This document shows, in pieces, positions 51,125 to 61,370 of a stretch of 64,000 nucleotides of DNA. Each line of letters opens with the position of its first letter. Within the stretch, counting starts at the first letter, position 1. The translations under genes and the position numbers were made by a program. Below the pieces are notes generated by a model, which did not search any database, had not been told where the DNA came from, and saw only the letters and a program-made list of their open reading frames with translations. Origin of the DNA: Sediminibacterium sp. FEMGT703S (lineage in GTDB: Bacteria > Bacteroidota > Bacteroidia > Chitinophagales > Chitinophagaceae); NCBI GenBank assembly GCA_002786355.1, contig PGCO01000003.1, positions 310,001-374,000 on the forward strand. Reading direction: 5' to 3'.

Positions 51125-54100
51125 ATGTTTAGTAAACAGAACAATGGAGGCCTTTACGATGCTTCATTTGAACACGATGCCTGCGGCATTGGATTTGTTG
51201 CCAATATCAACGGACACAAAAGTCACCAACATATTTCTGACGCATTAACCGTATTAGAAAATATGGAGCATCGCGGTGCTTGCGGTTGCGAAAACAATAC
51301 AGGTGATGGTGCAGGTATACTTATTCAAATCCCACATGAATTTTTCTTTGATGAATGCATTCAACTAGGGAAACATTTACCCAATGCAGGAAAGTATGGA
51401 GTGGGAATGATTTTTTTTCCAAAATCTGTTGGTTTGCGAGAAGAGTGTAGAGATATATTTAATCGGGCTGCAGAAAAATTAGGGCTTGATATTATTGCAT
51501 ACCGTAAAGTGCCGGTAAATAAGGATAATATTGGACCAACTGCCCTTTCAGTAGAGCCCTGTATGGAACAGGTATTTGTTGCCTGCCCCGATTATATAGA
51601 AGACCAAGAATTATTTGAAAGAAAGTTATTCATCCTCCGCAATTACGCTTCTCATACCATCAACAATACTATTCGCAAAGATGATATTGGTTTTTACATG
51701 GTGTCTCTTTCATCCAGAACGATTATCTATAAAGGGCAATTAACGAGTAATCAGGTTCGTCATTACTTTACCGATTTGTCTAATAAACGAATGGTTTCTG
51801 CATTTGGGTTAGTTCATTCAAGATTTGCAACGAATACCTTCCCTTCATGGAAGTTAGCACAGCCGTTTAGATACATTGCGCACAATGGAGAAATCAATAC
51901 TCTCCAGGGCAATTTAAACTGGCTTCGTTCCAGTGAAAAAGGATTCACTACCCCTGCTTTTTCTAAAGAAGAATTAGACCTGATTCTTCCTATTGTTACC
52001 AATGGACAATCCGACTCTGCTTGTTTAGACAATATGATTGAATTACTCACTTTAACAGGCAGGTCATTACCGCATGTTATGATGATGTTGATTCCAGAAG
52101 CTTGGGATGGGAACAACAGCATGGACCCTGTTAAAAAAGCATTTTATGAATACCATGCATGTTTAATGGAACCTTGGGATGGTCCCGCTTCTATTTCATT
52201 TACCAATGGACAAATGATTGGAGCAACATTAGATAGAAATGGTCTAAGGCCTTCGCGCTATACCATCACGCACGACAATAGAGTGATCATGGCTTCCGAA
52301 ACAGGTGTGCTCCCCATAGACCCTGCCAATGTAAAAGAAAAAGGCAGATTGCAACCAGGCAAAATGTTTGTAGTAGATATGGCCGAAGGGCGAATCATTT
52401 CGGATGAAGAACTCAAACAAAAAATCTGTTCTCAAAAACCGTATGCAGAGTGGTTAAATAAATACAAAATTCGCTTAGAAGAATTGCCTGAGCCCCGTGT
52501 GATGTTTACGCATTTAGAACATGACCAGGTTTTTAAATATCAAAAAGCTTTCGGATATTCTACAGAGGATTTAGACACGATTATTGCCCCCATGGCCATT
52601 GATGGCAAGGAACCCATTGGCTCAATGGGGAATGATGCTCCTTTAGCTGTATTGAGTAATCAGCCTCAGCACTTGAGTGCATACTTCAAACAATTATTTG
52701 CACAGGTTACCAATCCGCCAATTGATCCCATTCGCGAAAAAATGGTTATGTCTTTAGCTACTTTTGCTGGAAGTAATGGCAATTTATTAGTGGAAGAAGC
52801 TACTGCTTGTCATAGTGTGGCATTACAACATCCCATTCTCAATAATCATGAATTAGAAAAAATTAGAAGTATTGACACAGGCGTATTTCAGGCTAAAACT
52901 TTACAACTCTATTTTAAAGCAGACGGCAAATTAGGTTCTTTAAAAGCAGGACTTGAAAGGCTATGCAGATATGCAGTTGATGCAGTGCAAGATGGATTTG
53001 AAGTGATTATTTTAACGGACCGCGCCATCGATTCGGACCACGCGCCTATCCCATCTTTATTAGCCACAGCTGCAGTACACCATCACTTAATTAAAAAGGG
53101 TTACAGAGGGCAAGTTGGTTTAATTGTTGAAGCAGGTGATGTTTGGGAAACCCATCATTTTGCTTGCTTGATTGGATTTGGTGCCACTGCAATCAATCCA
53201 TACTTGGCTTTGTCTTCTATCAGAGACATGAAAATGTCTAATAAAATTGATAGTTCATTAGACATAGAACAACTTAAAAAGAATTATATCAAAGCGGTGA
53301 ATGATGGTTTGTTGAAAGTGTTTTCTAAAATGGGAATCTCTACTTTACAAAGTTATCAAGGTGCACAGATTTTTGAAATCATTGGTATTAATAGTGAAGT
53401 AGTCAATCAATATTTTACTGGTGCAACTTCTAGAATTGAAGGAATGGGGTTAGATGAAATTGCCCGTGAAACTTTAGCCAAACATTTTGTTGCTTTCAGC
53501 AAAAAAAATAAAGTTATTGACCGTTTACCAGTTGGTGGAGTGTACCAATGGAAACGAACTGGCGAATTCCATTTATTTAATCCGCAAACCATTCACTTAT
53601 TACAAGATGCTACTAAGCGCAACGACTACGGAACATTTAAAAAATATTCTTCGCTCATTAATAACCAAAGTGAACATGCTTGTACACTAAGAAGTCAGTT
53701 AGAATTTGTAAGCAATAGACCCTCTATTTCTATAGATGAAGTGGAGCCAGCCGAAAATATTTATAAAAGATTTGCAACAGGGGCCATGTCTTTTGGTTCC
53801 GTTTCATGGGAAGCACATACGACATTAGCAATTGCAATGAATCGTTTAGGGGGTAAAAGCAATACAGGTGAAGGTGGCGAAGATGAAATCAGATACACCC
53901 CTTTACCCAATGGAGACAGCATGCGTTCGGCCATTAAACAAGTGGCTTCTGCAAGATTTGGCGTGACCGCTTTGTATTTAACAGAAGCAGACGAAATTCA
54001 AATTAAAATGGCACAAGGTGCTAAGCCAGGTGAAGGAGGTCAATTACCAGGACATAAAGTGGATGAATGGATTGGCAAAACAAGACATGCTACCCCTGGA

Positions 54101-55651
54101 GTGGGATTGATTTCACCACCACCCCATCATGATATCTATTCTATTGAAGATTTAGCCCAATTAATCTTTGATTTAAAAAACGCCAACCGTGCTGCACGTA
54201 TAAACGTAAAACTGGTTTCAAAAGCTGGAGTGGGCACCATTGCTGCAGGTGTGGTAAAAGCCAAAGCAGATGTAGTATTGATAGCAGGTCATGATGGTGG
54301 AACAGGGGCTTCTCCTATCAGTTCTGTAAAACATGCTGGCTTACCTTGGGAATTAGGATTAGCGGAAACGCATCAAACCTTGGTAAAAAACAAATTACGT
54401 TCAAGGGTAATTGTTCAAGCAGATGGTCAAATGAAAACAGGAAAGGATATTGCCATGGCTGCATTATTGGGCGCAGAAGAATGGGGCGTTGCTACTGCTG
54501 CTTTAATAGTAGAAGGCTGCATTATGATGCGCAAATGCCATTTAAATACCTGTCCGGTTGGAGTTGCCACACAAGATGAAACATTGCGTAAAAGATTTAC
54601 AGGAGACCCGAATCATGTAGTAAATTTTTTCAAATTTATTACACAAGAATTACGCGAAATTATGGCGGAATTGGGTTTTAGAACGGTGAACGAAATGATT
54701 GGTCAAACCAATTTTTTACAACAAAAATCAAGTATCACACATTGGAAATACAACCGTTTAGATTTGTCAAAAATCTTGTACAAAGAACCTGCTGATGAGC
54801 ATACAGGATTATATGCACAAGAATTACAAGACCATGGTTTAGCTGAAGTACTCGATTGGAAATTATTGACAGCAGCAAAACCTGCGATAGAAAACGGTGA
54901 AAAAGTATTTGGCGAATTTGCAATTGTAAATACGGACAGAACAGTAGGCACCATTGTATCTAATGAAATTACTAAGATACACAAGAGCAAGGGCTTGCCA
55001 GAAGACAGCATCCATTTTAAATTCAAAGGAACTGCAGGACAGAGCTTTGGGGCTTTCAACACAGCTGGTATAAAATTAGAATTAGAAGGAGACGCCAACG
55101 ACTATTTTGGCAAAGGATTAAGTGGTGCTAAATTGATTGTATATCCAGATATTGCTGCACAATTTATTGCAGAACAAAATAGTATTATTGGAAATGTTGC
55201 ATTATATGGAGCAACTAGTGGCGAAGCTTATATCAGAGGAAAAGCAGGAGAAAGATTTGCAGTAAGAAATTCAGGTGCAAAAGTAGTAGTAGAAGGAATA
55301 GGCGATCATGGCTGTGAATATATGACAGGAGGCGTTGCAGTGATTCTAGGCAATACCGGTAGAAATTTTGCTGCGGGCATGAGTGGAGGCATTGCCTACG
55401 TTTATGACACCAGCAATGATTTTGCGGCCAATTGTAATCTTGAAATGGTGGAGCTTGACCCACTGGATGAAACAGACGCCATTCAATTAAAAGCATTCAT
55501 TCAACAACATTTCAATTATACCAATAGCAGTGTTGCAGCATTTATCCTGAAAGATTTTGATTATCAATTGACCCATTTTATAAAAGTATTTCCTACTGAT
55601 TATAAAAAGGTATTGGCTAAAAAAAATCAACAAACCACTGTTTTAAAATAA
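51125..55651 (+). CDS. gltB: Glutamate synthase large subunit
   Basis: A 1508-residue enzyme that makes two glutamate from glutamine and 2-oxoglutarate. A short propeptide precedes the N-terminal nucleophile Cys in FEHDACGIGFVANI. The class II amidotransferase domain (about 20-430) contains HNGEINTLQGN. The central and FMN-binding domains contain GAMSFGSVSWEAHTTLA, GEGGEDEIRYTPLPNGDSMRSAIKQVASARFGV and PGEGGQLPGHKV. The 3Fe-4S Cys set is in CIMMRKCHLNTCPVGVATQ. The GXGXG beta-helix domain ends the protein (GGVAVILGNTGRNFAAGMSGGIAYVYD). The stop overlaps the gltD start (TAATG). Confidence 0.98.
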   Translation: MFSKQNNGGLYDASFEHDACGIGFVANINGHKSHQHISDALTVLENMEHRGACGCENNTGDGAGILIQIPHEFFFDECIQLGKHLPNAGKYGVGMIFFPKSVGLREECRDIFNRAAEKLGLDIIAYRKVPVNKDNIGPTALSVEPCMEQVFVACPDYIEDQELFERKLFILRNYASHTINNTIRKDDIGFYMVSLSSRTIIYKGQLTSNQVRHYFTDLSNKRMVSAFGLVHSRFATNTFPSWKLAQPFRYIAHNGEINTLQGNLNWLRSSEKGFTTPAFSKEELDLILPIVTNGQSDSACLDNMIELLTLTGRSLPHVMMMLIPEAWDGNNSMDPVKKAFYEYHACLMEPWDGPASISFTNGQMIGATLDRNGLRPSRYTITHDNRVIMASETGVLPIDPANVKEKGRLQPGKMFVVDMAEGRIISDEELKQKICSQKPYAEWLNKYKIRLEELPEPRVMFTHLEHDQVFKYQKAFGYSTEDLDTIIAPMAIDGKEPIGSMGNDAPLAVLSNQPQHLSAYFKQLFAQVTNPPIDPIREKMVMSLATFAGSNGNLLVEEATACHSVALQHPILNNHELEKIRSIDTGVFQAKTLQLYFKADGKLGSLKAGLERLCRYAVDAVQDGFEVIILTDRAIDSDHAPIPSLLATAAVHHHLIKKGYRGQVGLIVEAGDVWETHHFACLIGFGATAINPYLALSSIRDMKMSNKIDSSLDIEQLKKNYIKAVNDGLLKVFSKMGISTLQSYQGAQIFEIIGINSEVVNQYFTGATSRIEGMGLDEIARETLAKHFVAFSKKNKVIDRLPVGGVYQWKRTGEFHLFNPQTIHLLQDATKRNDYGTFKKYSSLINNQSEHACTLRSQLEFVSNRPSISIDEVEPAENIYKRFATGAMSFGSVSWEAHTTLAIAMNRLGGKSNTGEGGEDEIRYTPLPNGDSMRSAIKQVASARFGVTALYLTEADEIQIKMAQGAKPGEGGQLPGHKVDEWIGKTRHATPGVGLISPPPHHDIYSIEDLAQLIFDLKNANRAARINVKLVSKAGVGTIAAGVVKAKADVVLIAGHDGGTGASPISSVKHAGLPWELGLAETHQTLVKNKLRSRVIVQADGQMKTGKDIAMAALLGAEEWGVATAALIVEGCIMMRKCHLNTCPVGVATQDETLRKRFTGDPNHVVNFFKFITQELREIMAELGFRTVNEMIGQTNFLQQKSSITHWKYNRLDLSKILYKEPADEHTGLYAQELQDHGLAEVLDWKLLTAAKPAIENGEKVFGEFAIVNTDRTVGTIVSNEITKIHKSKGLPEDSIHFKFKGTAGQSFGAFNTAGIKLELEGDANDYFGKGLSGAKLIVYPDIAAQFIAEQNSIIGNVALYGATSGEAYIRGKAGERFAVRNSGAKVVVEGIGDHGCEYMTGGVAVILGNTGRNFAAGMSGGIAYVYDTSNDFAANCNLEMVELDPLDETDAIQLKAFIQQHFNYTNSSVAAFILKDFDYQLTHFIKVFPTDYKKVLAKKNQQTTVLK

Positions 55652-57096
55652 TGACCATGGGTAAACCAACTGGATTTTTAGAATTTGAAAGGGCCACTCC
55701 TGCTAAGCAACCAACCAGCGAGAGAGTGCTTCATTATAAAGAATTTGTTGCACCATTATCTAATCAAGAACTAAACCAACAAAGTGCCAGGTGCATGAAT
55801 TGTGGTGTTCCGTTTTGTCATAACGGCTGCCCTCTAGGTAATATCATTCCTGAATTTAATGATGCTGTTTATAAACAAAATTGGGGCGAAGCATATGAGA
55901 TTTTATCGGCTACCAATAATTTCCCTGAGTTTACAGGAAGAATTTGCCCTGCTCCTTGCGAGTCTGCTTGTGTATTAGGTATCAACCAACCGCCAGTTGC
56001 AATTGAAGAAATAGAAAAACATATTATTGAAATAGCCTTTGAAAAAGGATTGGTAAAACCTTTCAAGCCAATTACGAGAACGGGCAAAACGGTTGCAGTA
56101 ATAGGCTCAGGCCCTGCTGGATTAGCAGCAGCAGCTCAATTAAACTATTCAGGTCATCTAGTAACGGTGTTTGAAAGAGATGATGCACCGGGTGGATTAT
56201 TGAGATACGGCATCCCCGATTTTAAACTTGAAAAATGGGTGATTGATAGAAGAATTCAATTAATGGAAGCGGAAGGAATTGTTTTTAAATGTAATGTAAA
56301 TGTAGGAGTATCCATTAGCATCAATGATTTGCTTCGCGAGTACAGTGCAATTGTTTTAGCAGGAGGTGCCACAATTCCTAGAGACCTTACTATTGAGGGT
56401 AGGCATTTAAATGGAGTCCATTTTGCGATGGATTATTTAAAGCAACAAAACAAGAGAGTAGCAGAAATTGATATTGATTCTAATCCAATTATTGCAACCA
56501 ATAAAAACGTGGTAGTTATAGGCGGTGGAGATACCGGAAGTGATTGTATTGGAACCGCTAATAGGCAAAAAGCTGCAAGCATTACTCAATTTGAATTAAT
56601 GCCTAAACCATCTGCTTCAAGAACTGCATATATGCCTTGGCCACAGTATCCCTTTATACTGAAAACCACTTCTTCACATGAAGAGGGAGCCAATAGAGAA
56701 TGGGCTATTGCGACCAAAAAATTTATTGGAGACGAAAATGGAAATCTAAAAGCATTAGTTACAGTGCAATTAGAGTGGAAATTGACCGAAGACGGAAAGA
56801 CTGCTGGCTTTGTAGAAATAGCTGGGACGGAAAAAGAAATTCCTTGCGAACTAGCTTTACTAGCCATGGGATTTGTAAGTCCGCAAAAAGAAGGATTATT
56901 AGAAAAACTTGAAATTGAATTAGACGAAAGAGGGAATGTGAAAGCCAGTGATAAGCAATACCAAACCAATATTCAAAAAGTATTTGCTGCTGGTGATATG
57001 AGAAGAGGACAAAGCTTAGTAGTCTGGGCCATTAGTGAAGGGAGGGCTTGCGCTAGAAAAGTAGATGAATATTTTGGTGAAAGCCCAACTGTTTAA
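55651..57096 (+). CDS. gltD: Glutamate synthase small subunit
   Basis: A 481-residue NADPH-dependent beta subunit that feeds electrons to GltB. The N-terminal double 4Fe-4S region has CMNCGVPFCHNGCPLGN and CPAPCESACVLG. The FAD motif is VAVIGSGPAGLAAAAQLNYSGHLVTVFERDDAPGGLLRYGIPDFKLEK, and the NADPH motif is VVVIGGGDTGSDCIGTA. The C-terminal VFAAGDMRRGQSLVVWAISEGRACA is typical. Translationally coupled to gltB by a one-base overlap. Confidence 0.98.
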   Translation: MTMGKPTGFLEFERATPAKQPTSERVLHYKEFVAPLSNQELNQQSARCMNCGVPFCHNGCPLGNIIPEFNDAVYKQNWGEAYEILSATNNFPEFTGRICPAPCESACVLGINQPPVAIEEIEKHIIEIAFEKGLVKPFKPITRTGKTVAVIGSGPAGLAAAAQLNYSGHLVTVFERDDAPGGLLRYGIPDFKLEKWVIDRRIQLMEAEGIVFKCNVNVGVSISINDLLREYSAIVLAGGATIPRDLTIEGRHLNGVHFAMDYLKQQNKRVAEIDIDSNPIIATNKNVVVIGGGDTGSDCIGTANRQKAASITQFELMPKPSASRTAYMPWPQYPFILKTTSSHEEGANREWAIATKKFIGDENGNLKALVTVQLEWKLTEDGKTAGFVEIAGTEKEIPCELALLAMGFVSPQKEGLLEKLEIELDERGNVKASDKQYQTNIQKVFAAGDMRRGQSLVVWAISEGRACARKVDEYFGESPTV

Positions 57097-57111
57097 TATC
57101 TTTTGCCCGCT

Positions 57112-57870
57112 ATGGGATTTCTTAAAAAGATTGGCTTGTTTCTTTTCACGATATATGCACTAATCAGTTTTGTGCTTGTCATGCTGATCGTATTTCCCTT
57201 TGCTATGTTGTCGATTACTGCAGGTAAAGTAAGAGGGGGAAATTTAGTGTACCGTTGTTGCCGTATTTGGGCACAATTATGGTACTATACGATTGGAGTT
57301 ACACATAAAGAAATATACGAGCACCCGCACGACAGGAGTAAGCAATACATTTTTGTTGCCAACCATATTTCATATATGGATATCCCTCCTATTGTTTTAG
57401 CAATCCATCAACCCATAAGAGCCTTGGGTAAATATGAAATGGTAAAAGTACCCATATTTGGTTGGATCTATAGAGCAGCCGTCATTTTAGTGAATAGAAA
57501 AAATGCCGACACTAGAGCCAAAAGTGTTCGCGCGCTCAAAGCAGCCATCAAGAATAAGATTTCCATTATTATTTTTCCGGAAGGAACTTTTAATGAGACC
57601 AGACAACCCCTGAAAGATTTTTTTGATGGTGCATTTAGAATTGCCATTGAAACGCAAACTCCTATTAAACCCTTATTATTAGTGGATACATTGAAGCGAA
57701 TGCACTATCGCTCACTTTTCGAATTAACCCCTGGAGAAAATAGAGTGGTTTATTTAGAGGAAGTACCCGTGAATGGGCTAACCATGAAAGATATACCCCA
57801 CTTAAAAGAAAAAGTTTACCAAATCATGGAAGAAGGGTTAAAACGATATATCTCTTATCCCACTCCTTAA
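57112..57870 (+). CDS. plsC: 1-acyl-sn-glycerol-3-phosphate acyltransferase (PlsC-like)
   Basis: 252 residues from the ATG at 57112; an in-frame TTG three codons earlier is less likely. An N-terminal membrane helix (LFLFTIYALISFVLVMLIVFPFAM) anchors it. Acyltransferase motif I NHISYMD (HX4D), motif II region KYEMVKVPIFGWIYRAAVILVNRKNAD, motif III FPEGTFNET, and motif IV near PIKPLLLV. It makes phosphatidic acid from lysophosphatidic acid. It follows gltD by 15 bp and precedes priA. Confidence 0.9.
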   Translation: MGFLKKIGLFLFTIYALISFVLVMLIVFPFAMLSITAGKVRGGNLVYRCCRIWAQLWYYTIGVTHKEIYEHPHDRSKQYIFVANHISYMDIPPIVLAIHQPIRALGKYEMVKVPIFGWIYRAAVILVNRKNADTRAKSVRALKAAIKNKISIIIFPEGTFNETRQPLKDFFDGAFRIAIETQTPIKPLLLVDTLKRMHYRSLFELTPGENRVVYLEEVPVNGLTMKDIPHLKEKVYQIMEEGLKRYISYPTP

Positions 57871-57873
57871 ACG

Positions 57874-57881
57874 TATTTTTG
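57874..57881 (+). promoter_or_regulatory. -7 element (TATTTTTG) upstream of priA
   Basis: Exact TAnnTTTG match 14 bases before the TTG start codon of priA. It supports that start, since a transcript beginning near 57886 would have a leader of about ten bases. Confidence 0.5.
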
Positions 57882-57895
57882 TTTAAAATCTCAGT

Positions 57896-60340
57896 TTGTT
57901 TGTTGAAGTAATTATACCATTGGCATTGCCCAAAAATTATACATGGCTGGTTCCAGAGCAGATGCAATTGGGCATTGTTCCTGGGATTAGAGTGGAAGTT
58001 GCTTTAAGAAAAAATAAAAAATACGCGGGGATTGTCAAAAGAATCGTCAACGAGATCCCTGTAGGATTTACCCCTTCTCCTATTTTAAATATTTTAGACA
58101 GTAGTCCTGTTGTGAATGAAACCCATTTGAAATTATGGGAATGGATTGCGCAATATTATATGTGCACAGAGGGAGAAGTCATGCAAGCTGCTATCCCTGC
58201 TAATTTAAAACTCTCGAGCGAAAGTGTTTTGCAATGGAACGAAGAAAGAACTTTAGATTTTAGTGACTTATCGGATTCAGAATTCATTATTGCAGAAGCA
58301 CTAGAAATTAAAGGAGAACTAAAAATAAGTGAAGTACAGCAATTACTAGACATCAACAACACTTATCCAGTTATTAAAAAACTGGTAGAAAAAGGCGTCT
58401 GCTTTGTTTGGGAAGAACTAAAAGAAAAATACAAACAAAAGACTGAAAATTATATTTTACTTCATCCGAAGTATGCGCAAGAAACCGAATTAGAACAATT
58501 ATTAAATAATTGGAGCAGGGCCCCCAAGCAAATGGAATTGCTCTTAGCCTATTTACACTTAAAAACCACCATTGGATTAGTAACCCAACCAGAATTATTA
58601 AAAAAAGCCAACGCCAATGCAGCACAATTAAAAGGTTTAATTGAAAAAGGAATATTACTTGTTGAAAAAAGAAATACCGACAGATTACCCAGTTTACCCA
58701 AACTACTCAGTTTAGATTTCACCCTTTCTGCTGCACAAGAAAGAGCATTGACATCAATTAAAAGTGTATTCGAATCAAAAACAGTTTGTTTACTGCATGG
58801 AATTACTTCAAGCGGTAAAACACAAGTGTACATGAAATTAATTGAAGAACAAATTCAATTGGGCAAACAAGTATTGTACTTACTACCAGAAATTGCACTT
58901 ACTGCTCAAATGATTCGGAGGTTACAAAAAAGTTTGGGAGGTCATATTGCTATTTACCATTCGAAATTTAATCCGAATGAAAGGGTTGAAATTTGGAATA
59001 AAATTAATTCAGGCGAAACCAAAGTAGTGTTAGGTGCAAGATCGGCTTTGTTTTTACCTTTTAATAATCTTGGGTTAATTATTTGCGACGAAGAACACGA
59101 CGCATCTTACAAGCAACAAGAACCTGCACCCCGCTACCATAGTAGAGACGCAGCTATTTATTATGCATCCTTATTTAACGCCAGTGTTTTATTAGGATCG
59201 GCAACCCCTTCTATTGAAACCTATTTTAATGTTCAACAAAACAAATATGGTTTAGTAGAATTATTAGAAAGATATGGAGATGTTGCCATGCCTACCATAG
59301 AATTAATAGACCTAAAACAAATACCGGCCAAACAAAGAAGCGAAAACCCATTATCCCCAGCCTTATTAAAGGGAATACAGGAAACTTTAGCAGCTAAAAA
59401 GCAAGTCATCCTATTTCAAAATAGAAGAGGTTATGCTCCCTATATGATCTGCAATACCTGCGGATGGATTCCACACTGTAATCATTGTGATGTAACCCTC
59501 ACATTTCATAAAGGGAAGCAAAAATTATCCTGCCACTATTGTGGCACCACTTATCCTATTTTACAAACCTGCTTAGCTTGTGGCAATCATCATTTTATTC
59601 AAAAGAATTATGGAACCGAAAAAATAGAAGAGCTGGTTGCCGAAGCATTCCCGCAAGCAGTGATTGCGCGGATGGATTACGATAGTGTGAAAGGCAAACA
59701 CGATCACGACAACCTCATTAAAATTTTTGAGCAACATCGAATTGATATTTTAGTAGGCACACAAATGGTAGTAAAGGGGTTGGATTTTGAAAAAGTGAGT
59801 TTAGTGGGGATTATAGACGCCGATGGCATCTTAAACTTTACAGACTTTAGGGTAAACGAAAGAGCTTACCAATTGATGGAACAAGTAAGTGGAAGAGCTG
59901 GCAGAAAAGATGGATTGGGGAAAGTAATGGTTCAAGTGAGTAATTTACAGCACCCTGTGTTGCAATTTGTTCAGCAACATAATTTCCAAGCATTGTATCA
60001 ATTCGAAATAGAGAATAGACAACAATTTCTTTACCCGCCTTTTACCAGATTGATACAAGTTATATTTAAACATAAAGACAAACATATTGCAGAAGAAGCT
60101 GCCAATATTATGCAGCAAGGCTTACTAAATCAGTTTGGTTCATATTTAAATGGCCCATCGCAACCCATCGTAGACAGAATACGAAATCAATATATTTGGG
60201 AAATTTTATTGAAGTTGCCGAAAGATAGCAGAACAGTTAATAATTGTAAAAGAGCTATTCACCAACAAATGATTATTATACAGAGCAATAAAAGATATCG
60301 ATCCGTTCATATTATTCCTAATGCAGATCCAATTTATTAA
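57896..60340 (+). CDS. priA: Primosomal replication restart helicase
   Basis: An 814-residue superfamily 2 helicase, starting at a TTG (FVEVIIPLALPKNYTWLVPEQ is the usual PriA N-terminus and no ATG fits). The 3'-DNA-binding domain covers about 1-110. Walker A GITSSGKTQVYMKLIEEQ, Walker B DEEH in LIICDEEHDASYKQQ, GSATPSIETY, the zinc-binding Cys array CNTCGWIPHCNHC plus CHYCG and CLACG, and VGTQMVVKGLDFEKVSLVGIIDADG. It reloads the replisome at stalled forks. Stop and murB start overlap as TAATG. Confidence 0.96.
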   Translation: MFVEVIIPLALPKNYTWLVPEQMQLGIVPGIRVEVALRKNKKYAGIVKRIVNEIPVGFTPSPILNILDSSPVVNETHLKLWEWIAQYYMCTEGEVMQAAIPANLKLSSESVLQWNEERTLDFSDLSDSEFIIAEALEIKGELKISEVQQLLDINNTYPVIKKLVEKGVCFVWEELKEKYKQKTENYILLHPKYAQETELEQLLNNWSRAPKQMELLLAYLHLKTTIGLVTQPELLKKANANAAQLKGLIEKGILLVEKRNTDRLPSLPKLLSLDFTLSAAQERALTSIKSVFESKTVCLLHGITSSGKTQVYMKLIEEQIQLGKQVLYLLPEIALTAQMIRRLQKSLGGHIAIYHSKFNPNERVEIWNKINSGETKVVLGARSALFLPFNNLGLIICDEEHDASYKQQEPAPRYHSRDAAIYYASLFNASVLLGSATPSIETYFNVQQNKYGLVELLERYGDVAMPTIELIDLKQIPAKQRSENPLSPALLKGIQETLAAKKQVILFQNRRGYAPYMICNTCGWIPHCNHCDVTLTFHKGKQKLSCHYCGTTYPILQTCLACGNHHFIQKNYGTEKIEELVAEAFPQAVIARMDYDSVKGKHDHDNLIKIFEQHRIDILVGTQMVVKGLDFEKVSLVGIIDADGILNFTDFRVNERAYQLMEQVSGRAGRKDGLGKVMVQVSNLQHPVLQFVQQHNFQALYQFEIENRQQFLYPPFTRLIQVIFKHKDKHIAEEAANIMQQGLLNQFGSYLNGPSQPIVDRIRNQYIWEILLKLPKDSRTVNNCKRAIHQQMIIIQSNKRYRSVHIIPNADPIY

Positions 60341-61362
60341 TGATTCAACTACAAGAAAATATTTCACTAAAACCCTTTAATAGCTTTGGGATTGATGTAT
60401 TAACTAAACATTTTTGCAGGGTTGCTTCATTATATGAAATACAGGAAATATTGGAATGGAATAAAACCAACAATAATCCCCTACTCGTTCTAGGCGGAGG
60501 GAGCAACTTACTTTTCACTAAAAATTATGATGGGCTTGTTTTACAAAATGCTCTGAAAGGCATTGAGCTAATAAAAGAAGATCATGAATATTTTTATATA
60601 AAGGCAATGGCTGGTGAAAACTGGCATGAAATGGTAACCTATTGCGTTAACATGCAATATCAAGGAATTGAAAACATGAGTTTAATTCCGGGCAATGTAG
60701 GGGCATCTCCCATGCAAAATATTGGTGCATACGGTGTAGAAATAAAAGATGTATTTGAAAGTTTGGAAGCAGTACAAATTAGCAATGGTACTGTGATTAC
60801 TTTTGACAATAAAGCCTGTGAGTTTGGATACAGGGAAAGTGTATTCAAACATCAATTACGCAATCAATTTATTATTCTATCGGTGATACTCAAATTGCGT
60901 AAAATTCCAAAATACAATACTAGCTATGGCAATATTGAACAAGAATTAATCCATATGAATGTTCAAGAGCCAAATATTCAATCCATTGCTGAGGCGGTTA
61001 CTAGAATAAGACAACGCAAATTACCAGACCCTACAAAAATTGGCAATGCAGGTAGTTTTTTTAAGAATCCTATTATACCAACGGCATTATATGATCAACT
61101 TAAACAAGATTACAAAGACATGCCGGGTTTTGCTGTTTCTGCAACAGCATTTACTAAAGTTCCAGCTGCATGGTTAATTGAGCAAACTGGATGGAAAGGT
61201 TTCAGAATAGGCGATGCGGGGTGTTATCCATTTCAGCCGCTTGTTTTAGTAAACTATGGAAGTGCCACTGGGGCTGAAATTTTTAATTTAAGTACACAAA
61301 TTATTGAAAAAGTAAAAGCGTGTTTTGGGATTCAATTAGAAAGAGAGGTTAATATTTATTAA
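60340..61362 (+). CDS. murB: UDP-N-acetylenolpyruvoylglucosamine reductase
   Basis: A 340-residue FAD enzyme that reduces UDP-GlcNAc-enolpyruvate to UDP-MurNAc with NADPH. FAD-binding motifs LVLGGGSNLLFT and MSLIPGNVGASPMQNIGAYGVEIKDVF. The proton-donor region is GNAGSFFKNP, and YRESVFK marks the type I (E. coli-like) form. C-terminal AAWLIEQTGWKGFRIGDAGCYPFQPLVLVNYG is typical. Translationally coupled to priA and convergent with miaA. Confidence 0.97.
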   Translation: MIQLQENISLKPFNSFGIDVLTKHFCRVASLYEIQEILEWNKTNNNPLLVLGGGSNLLFTKNYDGLVLQNALKGIELIKEDHEYFYIKAMAGENWHEMVTYCVNMQYQGIENMSLIPGNVGASPMQNIGAYGVEIKDVFESLEAVQISNGTVITFDNKACEFGYRESVFKHQLRNQFIILSVILKLRKIPKYNTSYGNIEQELIHMNVQEPNIQSIAEAVTRIRQRKLPDPTKIGNAGSFFKNPIIPTALYDQLKQDYKDMPGFAVSATAFTKVPAAWLIEQTGWKGFRIGDAGCYPFQPLVLVNYGSATGAEIFNLSTQIIEKVKACFGIQLEREVNIY

Positions 61363-61370
61363 CCAAGTAT

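Noticed and set aside
54703..55098. A 131-codon minus-strand frame opposite gltB
   Set aside because: Antisense to the conserved glutamate synthase C-terminal domain; no independent evidence.
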